From JAYVFR01 sp043772945 (GTDB taxonomy: Bacteria; Patescibacteriota; JACMRA01): 64,000 bases of DNA. This document shows, in pieces, positions 35,048-43,589 of the stretch. A program made the position numbers and the translations under genes. The notes beneath the pieces were generated by a model. It was not told the origin of the DNA. It ran no database searches and worked only from the letters and a program-made list of their open reading frames with translations. The stretch spans positions 1 to 64,000 of the forward strand of contig JAYVFR010000024.1 of the NCBI GenBank assembly GCA_043772945.1, written 5' to 3'. How positions within the stretch are numbered: position 1 is the first letter of the stretch; each line of letters opens with the position of its first letter.

Positions 35048-35563
35048 TTAGTTTAATTGATTGAACAATTCAGTCCATTTGATTTTTTCATTCCAGTCTA
35101 ATTTACCGTTTGGCTGTGTAAGACCGTTCTCAGTTCCAACACCTGTTGAAATTATTAATACTTGTTTTGTAAAGGGGTGTACAGAATCACTTTGAATAAT
35201 TTTTTTGGCTTGTTTTAAAGCAGTTTCAAAAGCAATTTGACGAGAAGGAGTAACAAAATATTTTAATTCTTCTTTTGATTTATCGTAATCTTGAATTAAA
35301 AGAGCTAAAATTTCATTAGGATTATCCCGCTGGTCATAATTATCAAGAGTCACAACTGAGTAATCTGCTAAATCATAACTAATTTTACCCATAATTGGCT
35401 TTTTCCAGTCATCTCTGCCCGCCCCATCGCAAGAAACTATATGAATTATATAATTATATTCACCTTTATTTTTCCAAGAAACTGCAGTTTCTAATAACTG
35501 CCTCATGCTTTCAGGTTCGTGAGCGTAATCTATAAGAATTGAAATATTGTTTTTAAAAGACAT
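35048..35563 (-). CDS. murE: Separate C-terminal ligase domain of the MurE-type enzyme
   Basis: 171 residues. FKNNISILIDYAHEPESM is the start of the Mur C-terminal domain (VIVDYAHTP), GAGRDDWKKPIMGKI matches the CGGDRDxGKRPxMG segment, VVTLDNYDQRDNP corresponds to the TSDNPRxEDP substrate-recognition loop, and STGVGTENG replaces the final AGKGHE. No ATPase domain is present. It completes the protein at 18053-18940, whose last residues (...GIVVE) would run directly into FKNN. A promoter just upstream (35573-35601) suggests it is expressed as its own polypeptide. Confidence 0.88.
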   Translation of the reverse strand: MSFKNNISILIDYAHEPESMRQLLETAVSWKNKGEYNYIIHIVSCDGAGRDDWKKPIMGKISYDLADYSVVTLDNYDQRDNPNEILALLIQDYDKSKEELKYFVTPSRQIAFETALKQAKKIIQSDSVHPFTKQVLIISTGVGTENGLTQPNGKLDWNEKIKWTELFNQLN

Positions 35564-35572
35564 AATTAAAAG

Positions 35573-35601
35573 ATTATAAAAAAATTATTTAAGTTTATAA
35601 A
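35573..35601 (-). promoter_or_regulatory. Promoter of the C-terminal MurE fragment
   Basis: TTTATA (35601-35596), 17-base spacer, TATAAT (35578-35573). The predicted start is about three bases before ATG 35563, again nearly leaderless. Confidence 0.6.
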
Positions 35602-36730
35602 CATTATTATCCTCTTGCCCTAGAATTAAAAGCTTTTTATTAGTATCAAAAAATAAGCTATCCCCCGAAAACTGAATCCTACCAAATGGAAGTGACACCT
35701 TAGAATCATTAAGACTAACTTTAACAATAGCGTCAGTTTGAGCGTAATCGTAACTTGCAAATTTGCCTTCTTTAACCAGGCAATAAATTTCAGAATTTAA
35801 TTCAGCACAACGACTTGCTATTAAATTACCCTGAATTTTTTGGGAAGCTAGCTGGTTTTGAATATTTAAAATTTGTTTTTTGCCGTCTATTTGCCCTTTG
35901 AAACCGACCCAAGTTAATTCACTATTTAAGCTGTCAGTGTACAGAATTCCGCCCTTTAAAATATTAACAGTAAAAAGACCAGTTAAGGTTTGAGCTTGTT
36001 TAAAAGTTCCAGCCTCAGACCTCCAAATCTCCATAATCCCATCAAGTCCGAGACTATCGCTAACTAGAATATAAGGACTATTTTCGAATACTGCAATGTT
36101 TACAACTGCACTATTAGTGAAAGGTGTTACTGTTCCAAGCCCTTCGCTACCGCTTTCTGGATTAATTAAATTAGTCGTGCTAGAAACAATTAAGTTTTTA
36201 TTTTCTTGTTTAATATACCAGAATTTGTCGCCTGCAACTGGAGTTAAAGATGTAATTTTATTAAGTTTATTAAAAGTCTTAGATTTGGAATTATAAATAG
36301 TTGTACTTTTACTTTCATTTATAATCACATTTTCACCCGAGGCATAAATACTGTAAGGAATAAACTGAGGACTTCCTGAAACAGTGTTTGTGTCAACACT
36401 TAACTTGGAATCTTTATCGAAAGCAAATAGTTTATTCTCGCTTGCAACGGCTTTTTTATTAGCTAAAATTGAATTCGTTCCAACTCTATCGAAACGGTTA
36501 GAAGTTTGAAAATTTTTGGGAGTAATTTTAGAATTATTCAAACTATTATTAAGATTATTTAAACCGCTAGAATTATTTGAGTTACTGCCAAAATTCAATA
36601 CATACACGCCTCCTAATATTATTAAAATTAAAACCGAAGCAACTGAAATAAACAAAACTTTTTTGAGAGCATTTGGATCATTCCTCCACCAGTCTGACAA
36701 TTGAGAAAGAGAATTACTAATAGGATTCAT
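35585..36730 (-). CDS. Membrane-anchored extracytoplasmic protein
   Basis: 381 residues. A cytoplasmic tail of about 24 residues, a transmembrane helix (about 25-47), an Asn/Ser-rich linker (SNSNNSSGLNN...) and an outside domain with repeated strand-turn-strand blocks (for example FAFDKDSKL, FDTNKKLLIL) that suggest a beta-propeller-like fold. No catalytic motif seen. Its start codon is one base from the divergent gene at 36732. A TATAAT (36746-36741) inside that neighbour could serve as its -10. Confidence 0.65.
   Translation of the reverse strand: MNPISNSLSQLSDWWRNDPNALKKVLFISVASVLILIILGGVYVLNFGSNSNNSSGLNNLNNSLNNSKITPKNFQTSNRFDRVGTNSILANKKAVASENKLFAFDKDSKLSVDTNTVSGSPQFIPYSIYASGENVIINESKSTTIYNSKSKTFNKLNKITSLTPVAGDKFWYIKQENKNLIVSSTTNLINPESGSEGLGTVTPFTNSAVVNIAVFENSPYILVSDSLGLDGIMEIWRSEAGTFKQAQTLTGLFTVNILKGGILYTDSLNSELTWVGFKGQIDGKKQILNIQNQLASQKIQGNLIASRCAELNSEIYCLVKEGKFASYDYAQTDAIVKVSLNDSKVSLPFGRIQFSGDSLFFDTNKKLLILGQEDNNVYKLK
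36694..36721 (+). promoter_or_regulatory. Promoter inside the divergent neighbour
   Basis: CTGACA (36694-36699), 16-base spacer, ACTAAT (36716-36721), within the 5' coding region of the minus-strand gene. Transcription would start about four bases before ATG 36732. Confidence 0.45.
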
Positions 36731-36731
36731 A

Positions 36732-37361
36732 ATGAAAAAGATTATAAATAAAGTTACAGAAAAAAATTATTCTTGGCAAAAGATAACTAAAAATTCCCTA
36801 CTACTAAAGCCATTGCCAAAACCAAAAAACTATGCCAATAATGCACTTGTTGTCTATGGTTTTTTTAACAAAAAACTAAGGAGAAAAATTCTAATGCAAT
36901 TTTTAGCTAACTTGTTGCAAGTCCTCGATCGAGAATATAACACTTTTTTAAATTGGCTGATTTTCAAAGAATTTCTGAGGGTTTACAAATCTATTAGATT
37001 TATTTTTCACGAACAAAACTTCAAGAGAAATAAAAGTGAAATGTGGAGTTTTCTAAATTCTCTCTCTACAATAGTGGTCCCAGAATTAAAAAATAAATCA
37101 ACCTTGCCAAAAGAAGTAGTTAGCCAACTAACTCAACAAGACTTTTGCTACGAGAAATTTATTACTGCTGGCGATAGTGGAATTCTGTTTGAAGACATTT
37201 GTAGCAGAATTGTAGTTTGGATTTATTTTAATACGGACAATCAAAATGAATGGAACAAAGACACAATCAGTGCTGTGAATATTCGGTGGCGTGCTAGCAA
37301 AAATAATCAAAACCTTGGCTACCTCTGGACACCTGCTACTGGCTGGAAATCACAATGCTAG
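36732..37361 (+). CDS. Basic cytoplasmic protein, unknown function
   Basis: 209 residues, rich in Lys and aromatic residues, without signal peptide or membrane helix. The N-terminal half is helical and basic (KKLRRKILMQFLANLLQVLDREYN); the C-terminal part has AGDSGILFEDICSRIVVWIYF and ends RWRASKNNQNLGYLWTPATGW. I recognise no family. It is transcribed alone, away from the membrane protein gene one base upstream, and ends at a terminator. Confidence 0.6.
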   Translation: MKKIINKVTEKNYSWQKITKNSLLLKPLPKPKNYANNALVVYGFFNKKLRRKILMQFLANLLQVLDREYNTFLNWLIFKEFLRVYKSIRFIFHEQNFKRNKSEMWSFLNSLSTIVVPELKNKSTLPKEVVSQLTQQDFCYEKFITAGDSGILFEDICSRIVVWIYFNTDNQNEWNKDTISAVNIRWRASKNNQNLGYLWTPATGWKSQC

Positions 37362-37390
37362 TTTTTAACTGATATGCATTTCTTAAACCA

Positions 37391-37437
37391 CCACCCTATT
37401 TTTTTCTTTTTTTAAAAAGAGCAAGCAGGGTTTTTTT
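37391..37437. terminator. Terminator between convergent genes
   Basis: ACCCT (37393-37397) pairs with AGGGT (37427-37431), with an internal T-rich/A-rich pairing and a T run at 37431-37437. Best placed for the + strand gene ending at 37361. Confidence 0.55.
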
Positions 37438-37440
37438 ATT

Positions 37441-38805
37441 TTACTCTATGTTTATTTTTACCTCACTTTGTTTAATTGATTTATAACCGTAATTAAATTT
37501 AGTTTTTGAGATTTTGTAGAGCCAGTGAAGACAATACAATAAACTCCAAATGATTACCAGTGTTCGAATATTTAGGAGAGCAATTAACTCTGGTTTTTTG
37601 TCTATTAACTTTCCGTAATGATGTGGATAAATTAGATTCGTTAGAATTGAGATTAAGCTAAAGATTAAACAAATAACTAATATTTTCTTAATTTTTTTGT
37701 AGTTTATTTGTGGAATTAAATTTAAAAGAGGTAGCAAAAGAATTGTCCAAGCCAAATATTGAGGAGAAAAAACTTTATTAAAAATAATTAATATTAACGA
37801 AAGAGAAAGTGCGCTTAAGACCGTTATTGCTATAATTTCAGTACCTTTACGTGCTAAACAATAAATAAAAATATAGAGAGCAATAATCAAACCAACCATT
37901 AAATAATTAGTGTATTTAGCAATTCCAGATGATTCTTTTGAGACTATTTCTAAAGCCCCATTTTGACCTGTTACTTTTTGCTCCCCTATTAAATTATTTT
38001 TTTCTAAAGCGAAAAGAACACCCGCGTAACTACTTTCAATTTGAATGTCACGTTTTAATCCTTGCCAACTAACAAATTTTTCAAAATTCTCTGTCCCGCT
38101 TAAATAAAACCCTCCTAAAACCGAAACGACAATTACACTAAAACAAGCTATGTTAAGAGCTAATAATTTATAACGCTTAAAACTTAACTCAATTATAAAG
38201 ACTATTCCAACAAAAAAAACAGGATAAATTTTAGCCAATGTTCCAACTGCCAGAATTACTGATACTACAAATAAACTTTGTTTTGGAATATTTTTCTTTA
38301 GATATTCAGTATAGACTAGAAACGCCCAAAAGCAGATTGTAGCAATTAAATAATCATAACGAGTCCCGACAGTACTAAAATTTAAGACACTATAACTAAT
38401 TACTACAAACCAAGTAACCAAAAAAACAAGTTTATTAAATCTTGAATAAGCGTCAACGAGACTCCAGTTCCACCAATAACTGATATTATAAATTAGAATA
38501 AGAAACAAAACCCAATAATACAAATAAGTCGCTTTCTCTGTAATTACACCAAAAACTACTGGTAAAGAAAGCAAATAAGGAGCAAGGGGTGGATATTCCA
38601 AGAAAAAATCTCTAAAAGGGACTTTACCCGCAATTATTTTTTGATAGGTACTCCAATAAATATCCCCTTCCGCATTCCACCAGATAATATCAGAACCAAT
38701 CCGTGCAGTATAAGCAAAAAACCCCAATGTGATAAGCATTAATAACCACAAACAAAAAGTGTATTTGTTAATTTGCCAAATGTTAACTAAAAATGCCTTG
38801 TTCAT
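37441..38805 (-). CDS. GT87-like (DUF2029) membrane mannosyltransferase
   Basis: 454 residues with about ten transmembrane helices. The first outside loop carries EGDIYWSTYQKIIAGKVPFR followed by DFFLEYPPL, the DxDxYxxxYxxxxxGxxPYRDFxxEYPP signature of GT-C family 87 (polyprenyl-phosphate-mannose-dependent transferases). A Lys-rich C-terminal tail faces the cytoplasm. It lies five bases after the GT4/GT5 gene, so the two form an operon, probably adding sugars to a surface glycan from both sides of the membrane. Confidence 0.82.
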   Translation of the reverse strand: MNKAFLVNIWQINKYTFCLWLLMLITLGFFAYTARIGSDIIWWNAEGDIYWSTYQKIIAGKVPFRDFFLEYPPLAPYLLSLPVVFGVITEKATYLYYWVLFLILIYNISYWWNWSLVDAYSRFNKLVFLVTWFVVISYSVLNFSTVGTRYDYLIATICFWAFLVYTEYLKKNIPKQSLFVVSVILAVGTLAKIYPVFFVGIVFIIELSFKRYKLLALNIACFSVIVVSVLGGFYLSGTENFEKFVSWQGLKRDIQIESSYAGVLFALEKNNLIGEQKVTGQNGALEIVSKESSGIAKYTNYLMVGLIIALYIFIYCLARKGTEIIAITVLSALSLSLILIIFNKVFSPQYLAWTILLLPLLNLIPQINYKKIKKILVICLIFSLISILTNLIYPHHYGKLIDKKPELIALLNIRTLVIIWSLLYCLHWLYKISKTKFNYGYKSIKQSEVKINIE

Positions 38806-38810
38806 AACAA

Positions 38811-40061
38811 TTACAAATTTTTTGAATTATCTTTACAAACCTGGTAATAAACTTGCTTAATAATTTGGCAGACTTTTTCCCAAGTACTGTTTCCTGATTC
38901 GTTTTGAATATTTTCGGCTAGCATTGTTCTTAAAACAGGATATTCGCAAAGTGCTAAAATATATTCAGCCATTTTACTAACATCATGATAATCAAAGCTA
39001 AGAGCTGACTGCAAAACCTCTAAAACTCCAGATTGCTTAGAAATTAAAAGAGCATTGTGGTAAGCCCCAGCCTCAAGTGCCACAAGCCCAAACGGTTCAG
39101 AAACAGATGGCATGATGAACACATCACTTGCATGATAAATTGCGTTCAAATCTTTGCCTGTCATCTTACCTGTAAAAATTACTTTATCACCCAATCCGAG
39201 AGTAGATGCTTGCATAATCAGCTGATCTTGCATATCGCCACTTCCAACAATCATAAAACAAATTTTTGAATTGATGCTGAGAGCTTTTTTAGCCGCCTCT
39301 AGTAAATAATCAACACCTTTTTGATAAGTAAGCCTACCCACAAAAGTTACAATTGTGTAACCAACTTTTTTAAAATTTAGAATATTATTAATTATTTTAA
39401 AGTTTAAGTTTTTAGTAGTTTCTGAATTAAGCCCTCTATTTAGACCATTATAAGCTACAATAATTTTAGAACTATCAGCTTGGTAGTGATTAATTAGTCT
39501 CTTTTTTGTGTATTCTGAAACTGTAATTATTTTGTCAGCATCATTAACTGCGTGCTGCTCAAGATTGTAAATATAAGAATTTCCTTCACCAAAACTTCTA
39601 TCAATTTCAAGAGCGTGAAAATGACAAATAAGTGGAATTTTAAACTTTTTCTTTAAATTTAGTCCCAGTTTGAAAGTAAGCCAATCGTGAGCGTGAATTA
39701 AGTCGTACTGATTTTTAAAAAAATTTGCAATTTCTCCATACCTTTCAACCTCTTCTTCAAGATTACCAGCATAAAAGCTTTGATTTCCTAATTCATTTAG
39801 ACCTTGCTTGTAACTATCGTGAGTTGAATAACCAGTAATGGTACTATTGAAATAAACTAAACGGATATTTGCGATTCTAGATCCAAAAAGGATTTTATAC
39901 TTGGACTTATAGCCTTCAAGTTTATGCGGCAGAACGAAAGTAATTTCTAAACTTTCATCTCCAAGCATACAATCTAGGATACCCTCACACGCAGTACCTA
40001 GACCTCCAGTATTGTGTGGAGGAAGTTCCCAGCCTAGCATCAGTACTCTCAAAATAGACAT
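38811..40061 (-). CDS. GT4/GT5-type glycosyltransferase (glycogen-synthase-like N-terminus)
   Basis: 416 residues. LGWELPPHNTGGLGTACEG is the starch/glycogen-synthase-like opening with the GGLG donor loop. LIHAHDWLTF follows near residue 118, FVGRLTYQKGVDYLLEAA opens the second Rossmann domain and MPSVSEPFGLVALEAG is the E-x7-E site. It could make an alpha-glucan or decorate a surface glycan; pairing with a GT87 gene favours the second. Transcribed from a consensus promoter at 40126-40154. Confidence 0.87.
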   Translation of the reverse strand: MSILRVLMLGWELPPHNTGGLGTACEGILDCMLGDESLEITFVLPHKLEGYKSKYKILFGSRIANIRLVYFNSTITGYSTHDSYKQGLNELGNQSFYAGNLEEEVERYGEIANFFKNQYDLIHAHDWLTFKLGLNLKKKFKIPLICHFHALEIDRSFGEGNSYIYNLEQHAVNDADKIITVSEYTKKRLINHYQADSSKIIVAYNGLNRGLNSETTKNLNFKIINNILNFKKVGYTIVTFVGRLTYQKGVDYLLEAAKKALSINSKICFMIVGSGDMQDQLIMQASTLGLGDKVIFTGKMTGKDLNAIYHASDVFIMPSVSEPFGLVALEAGAYHNALLISKQSGVLEVLQSALSFDYHDVSKMAEYILALCEYPVLRTMLAENIQNESGNSTWEKVCQIIKQVYYQVCKDNSKNL

Positions 40062-40125
40062 TTAGATATTTTTTGTTTTTGAAAAGTTTTTAGATATTTT
40101 TGTTTGGTTTTTAAAACTGACCCCG

Positions 40126-40154
40126 ATTATACATTATTTTTTTTAATTATGCAA
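40126..40154 (-). promoter_or_regulatory. Promoter of the GT4/GT87 operon
   Basis: TTGCAT (40154-40149), 17-base spacer, TATAAT (40131-40126). The leader of about 58 bases is A/C-rich and contains the word AAAAATATCTAAA twice; no Shine-Dalgarno. Confidence 0.8.
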
Positions 40155-40204
40155 ATCATAGTTTAAAAGTATATTAAAAGTGTTTTATTTAAATTAAGCT
40201 TGGC

Positions 40205-40280
40205 TGGAGCCGTCAAACGGAATTGAACCGACGACCTCTTCCTTACCATGGAAGTGCTCTACCAACTGAGCTATGACGGC
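40205..40280 (-). tRNA. tRNA-Thr (GGU)
   Basis: Acceptor stem GCCGTCA/TGACGGC pairs perfectly, D arm GCTC/GAGC, anticodon stem CTTCC/GGAAG around loop ATGGTAA, giving anticodon GGT (Thr, ACC/ACU). CCA is encoded (40207-40205). The T stem has one U-U mismatch. Confidence 0.95.
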
Positions 40281-40573
40281 ATCACTTCAATAATCTTTGA
40301 AATACTGTGCATTTTGTCAAGATTGAGATTGCTTAAAAATTTTATCTTTTTTACTAATGTAATTACACCTAGGCTCAAAAATGACACGACTAAAATGGAA
40401 TTTTTTATTAAAAAAAATAATGTTTCTGAAAATAAGCAAAAAATCTTAAAATTAGTGCTCATAGAACAATCTGTCAATTTGGAAAATATATAACAATTAT
40501 GCAATATCAAGGAAAGAGCTGCTAGAAATTTATTAACAAGCTCTTTAGCCAATTCTATTACTCCATCATTCAT
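40271..40573 (-). CDS. Doubtful short hydrophobic ORF downstream of pilB
   Basis: 100 residues beginning MNDGVIELAKELVNKFLAAL, with two hydrophobic stretches (about 48-68 and a weaker one). It starts 27 bases after pilB on the same strand. Against it: the last ten bases overlap the tRNA-Thr gene, and its coding region holds the predicted tRNA promoter. No family seen. The interval 40281-40600 otherwise contains only that promoter. Confidence 0.25.
   Translation of the reverse strand: MNDGVIELAKELVNKFLAALSLILHNCYIFSKLTDCSMSTNFKIFCLFSETLFFLIKNSILVVSFLSLGVITLVKKIKFLSNLNLDKMHSISKIIEVMPS
40292..40320 (-). promoter_or_regulatory. tRNA-Thr promoter
   Basis: TTGACA (40320-40315), 17-base spacer, AAGATT (40297-40292), about eleven bases before the mature 5' end of the tRNA. 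Confidence 0.5.
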
Positions 40574-40600
40574 TTTAGTTTGATGGAATTTTTTTAACTG

Positions 40601-42295
40601 CTATGACTGAATATTATCTAAAATTTCTTTCATATCAGTAATTCCACTCAAGGCTTTAACTATCGCATCTTGAAGCATACTAAGCATTCCTCCACGTGCT
40701 GCTAAGTGACGAATCAGAGTCGTTGAGGGAGAAGAGTTTAAAAGCGTCTCACGAATCTCATCATTAATAGTTAAAACCTCATAAACACCAATACGCCCCT
40801 TGTAACCTGTTTGATTACATTTATCACAACTCTTAGTAGTCCAAAAAGTAAGAGGATTTGGAAGAGATTTCTGAACTTCTGGCAGCAAATTTGATAACTC
40901 TCTAACTATAATCATTTTTTGTTCCTCTGTAACTTGATCAAGTACCTTACAATGAACACAAAGTTTTCTGACAAGTCTTTGACCTAAAATTACAGACACA
41001 GCATCATTAATTGCAAATCCTCTGATTCCCAGCTCAATCAATCTCGGGATAGCACCGGCTGCATCATTAGTGTGAATAGTAGAAAGCACCTGGTGTCCAG
41101 TTAAGGCAGCTTGAATCGCAGTATCTGCAGTCTCGGGATCACGAATTTCTCCAATCATTACTACATCAGGATCTTGCCTTAAAATTGAACGCAAACCTGA
41201 AGCGAAAGTATAACCCGCAGGGGCATCAATTTGAGTTTGACTCAAACCTTCAAGCCTGTATTCGATTGGATCTTCAAGTGTAATAATTTTAGAGCTACCA
41301 TCGTTTAGAGTTTTTAAAATCGTGTAAAGAGTTGTTGTTTTACCACTACCAGTAGGCCCAGTTGTCAGAATCATTCCTTGAGGTTTATTAATAGCTCTTT
41401 CGATATCAATTTTAGACTGTCCTTGAAATCCAAGAGATTCGAGAGTTAATGTAACAGCACCTGTTCCAAGCAAACGCATTACAATTGAATAGCCATAGTT
41501 CGAAGGTAAAAAAGAAACACGAACGTCAATCACTTTTTTATCATAACCAAAAGTAATACGACCGTCTTGGGCAATATTATCTAGATTTAATTTGACTTTA
41601 GCAAGGAGTTTAATACGACTTTCTACTGGTTTTTGAACAGTTTTTTTAACCTCTACCAGTGGATATAAAACACCATCCAAACGCAAACGAATTTTATAAC
41701 TAGTTTCCTCAGGTTCAAAATGAATATCAGTTGCCCCATTAAGCATAGCAGCAGCAAACACAATATCTAAAATTTCAGTTGTGCTGGCTTTTCGTAGTTT
41801 TTCAGACAGAATTTTAAGCTCAAAACCTTGTTGTTTTATTGATTCTATTTTTTCTGTTGTTAAATTGATTTCATCCTCAAACTCGTGTACATCAACCAAC
41901 TGATCAAAAGTCTTAGTTAATTTACCCATGCTTAAGTTTGATCCGTAATACACTTTATAAGTATAATCTTTAGCATCAAGGCTAGCAAGAACAGTGTCTT
42001 GACCTGAAAAATTTGGATGATCAGTAATTAAGTGCAATTCCTTATTTAAAAGCGCAAAAACCCCCAAGCGAGTTTCTAAAAAAGCCTCTTTGGGAATAAT
42101 AGAAATAACGCTAGAGTCAACAGGAAAACCATATAAATCAACGTAAGGCATCCCATGTTCAAGGGCTTTTTCTTGAGTAAGACTCTCGGTTAGAGCTCTA
42201 TCCAAGTCAGTCTTAACACGACTAACTCTATACTGCCTATTAGTCGGAATTGTGTGAATAGTTTCAGATTTTTTTCTTTGAACTAGTATTGTCAT
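40601..42295 (-). CDS. pilB: Type IV pilus assembly / type II secretion ATPase (PilB/GspE family)
   Basis: 564 residues. GPTGSGKT (313-320) is Walker A, LEDPIEYRLEGLSQTQID the Asp-box region, and the run from DPDVVMIGEIRD to TGHQVLSTIHTND contains Walker B and the His box. Two Cys pairs (CVHC, CDKC) near residues 445-500 form the zinc site. It powers pilus extension, a common CPR trait linked to attachment and DNA uptake. No pilC, pilT or pilin genes are adjacent, so the machinery is dispersed. The promoter predicts a leaderless mRNA. Confidence 0.95.
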   Translation of the reverse strand: MTILVQRKKSETIHTIPTNRQYRVSRVKTDLDRALTESLTQEKALEHGMPYVDLYGFPVDSSVISIIPKEAFLETRLGVFALLNKELHLITDHPNFSGQDTVLASLDAKDYTYKVYYGSNLSMGKLTKTFDQLVDVHEFEDEINLTTEKIESIKQQGFELKILSEKLRKASTTEILDIVFAAAMLNGATDIHFEPEETSYKIRLRLDGVLYPLVEVKKTVQKPVESRIKLLAKVKLNLDNIAQDGRITFGYDKKVIDVRVSFLPSNYGYSIVMRLLGTGAVTLTLESLGFQGQSKIDIERAINKPQGMILTTGPTGSGKTTTLYTILKTLNDGSSKIITLEDPIEYRLEGLSQTQIDAPAGYTFASGLRSILRQDPDVVMIGEIRDPETADTAIQAALTGHQVLSTIHTNDAAGAIPRLIELGIRGFAINDAVSVILGQRLVRKLCVHCKVLDQVTEEQKMIIVRELSNLLPEVQKSLPNPLTFWTTKSCDKCNQTGYKGRIGVYEVLTINDEIRETLLNSSPSTTLIRHLAARGGMLSMLQDAIVKALSGITDMKEILDNIQS

Positions 42296-42301
42296 AGTCT
42301 G

Positions 42302-42330
42302 ATTGTAATTTACTATACTTCACTTGTCAA
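42302..42330 (-). promoter_or_regulatory. pilB promoter, leaderless
   Basis: TTGACA (42330-42325), 17-base spacer, TACAAT (42307-42302). Seven bases further on is the A of ATG 42295. Confidence 0.75.
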
Positions 42331-42360
42331 AACTATAATAATTTTACACTTAACTAGTAT

Positions 42361-43170
42361 ATGGCTTTTTGGGATAAAATTCAAAGTAATGGAGACATAG
42401 AGGATCGTCGCGGTAGTAGTGGCGTTGCTACTGGAATTGGCTCAATTGGAGCTGTAATTGTCGTTGGAGTCTTAATGTTTGCAGGAGGCGCCGATAGCTC
42501 TCAAATCACAAAATTTGTAACCGATTCTCTACAAACCCAAAATACAAATCAGAGCGAATTTGTTGATACAAAAAATTACAAACAATTTGCTCAGAGAATT
42601 ATTGGTTCAAATAATGAAATTTGGTCTAGAGAATTTAAAACTCAAGGAGTTGAGTACCAGAAACCAAAACTTGTCTTATTTCGGGGCCAAACAAATTCAG
42701 GATGCGGAGGAGCTGATTCTCAAACAGGCCCTCATTACTGCCCAAGTGATCAAACAATTTATCTGGATGAAACTTTCTTCGAGGAACTAAAAACTAGGTT
42801 TGGAGCTCAAGGTGGAGAAGTAGCCGAAAGCTATGTAATGGCTCATGAAGTAGGTCATCACGTCCAAAAAGTTTTAGGGACTTTCAATAAAGTCAATACC
42901 AGAAATAACCAAAATTCCGTTAAGGTAGAATTGCAAGCCGATTGTTACGCAGGTCTTTGGGCAGGAAATATAAAAGAAGAAGGAATTATTAATGAAAGTG
43001 AAATAAATCAAGCTATTGATGCAGCAGCTTCCGTAGGGGATGATAGAATCCAGAAAGCCACCACTGGAAGTGTTAATCCTGAAACTTGGACTCACGGTAG
43101 CTCAGAGCAACGCAAACAAGCTTTTTTAAAAGGTTATCAAACTAAAAGTTTTTCTCAATGCAATTTTTAA
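42361..43170 (+). CDS. Neutral zinc metallopeptidase, YpfJ family
   Basis: 269 residues. One transmembrane segment near 25-45, then the outside catalytic domain: VLFRGQTNSGCGGADSQTGP, YCPSDQTIYLD and MAHEVGHHVQ, the HExxH zinc motif. ELQADCYAGLWAG provides the third ligand region. This is the PF04228 family of membrane-bound putative peptidases; substrates are unknown. Monocistronic between pilB (divergent) and tRNAs. Confidence 0.92.
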   Translation: MAFWDKIQSNGDIEDRRGSSGVATGIGSIGAVIVVGVLMFAGGADSSQITKFVTDSLQTQNTNQSEFVDTKNYKQFAQRIIGSNNEIWSREFKTQGVEYQKPKLVLFRGQTNSGCGGADSQTGPHYCPSDQTIYLDETFFEELKTRFGAQGGEVAESYVMAHEVGHHVQKVLGTFNKVNTRNNQNSVKVELQADCYAGLWAGNIKEEGIINESEINQAIDAAASVGDDRIQKATTGSVNPETWTHGSSEQRKQAFLKGYQTKSFSQCNF

Positions 43171-43230
43171 CAAGAATTTTAGATTAAATCTTGACAATAT
43201 AAAAATATAAATTCAAATATATGGATATAA

Positions 43231-43305
43231 GCCGAATTAGCTCAGTGGTAGAGCAGTGGCCTGAAGAGCCTCGTGTCGTCAGTTCGATTCTGACATTCGG
43301 CACCA
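43231..43305 (+). tRNA. tRNA-Phe (GAA)
   Basis: Acceptor GCCGAAT/ATTCGGC, D arm GCTC/GAGC, T arm GTCAG/CTGAC, anticodon loop CTGAAGA giving GAA. CCA encoded at 43303-43305. First of three tRNAs in a row; TTGACA near 43192 is a possible -35. Confidence 0.95.
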
Positions 43306-43354
43306 TCAAACAGATTTTAAAAAACAAAAACATAACTTATCCAATTAATTGAGC

Positions 43355-43429
43355 GGTTCTGTAGCTCAGGGGTAGAGCAGAAGACTCTTAATCTTTTGGT
43401 CGAGGGTTCAAATCCCTCCGGAACCACCA
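43355..43429 (+). tRNA. tRNA-Lys (CUU)
   Basis: Acceptor GGTTCTG/CGGAACC (one G-U), anticodon stem GAAGA/TCTTT with loop CTCTTAA giving CTT, T arm GAGGG/CCCTC. CCA encoded. Confidence 0.94.
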
Positions 43430-43473
43430 AACAAAAAATAAAATTAACTTTACTAAACAGCAAAAAAACATTT

Positions 43474-43547
43474 GGTGTCTTGGCCGATCGGTTAGGCACA
43501 GGTCTGCAAAACCTCCTAGATGGGTTCGACTCCCATAGATACCTCCA
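43474..43547 (+). tRNA. tRNA-Cys (GCA)
   Basis: Acceptor GGTGTCT/AGATACC (one G-U), short D stem GCC/GGC, anticodon loop CTGCAAA giving GCA, T arm TGGG/CCCA. Discriminator U, as is typical of tRNA-Cys; CCA encoded. Confidence 0.94.
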
Positions 43548-43589
43548 AATTAAATTTAATTATCACTACTTTTTTCTTAATTCATTTTT

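Noticed and set aside
18930..35600. Long inverted repeats that would flag a programmed invertible segment at the murE breakpoints
   Set aside because: Only a six-base TGTCTT match near both ends is visible; this is too short to argue for site-specific inversion, so I treat the inversion as a past event.
40248..40493. + strand frame of 81 codons overlapping tRNA-Thr
   Set aside because: Begins inside the tRNA gene on the opposite strand and has no upstream signal.
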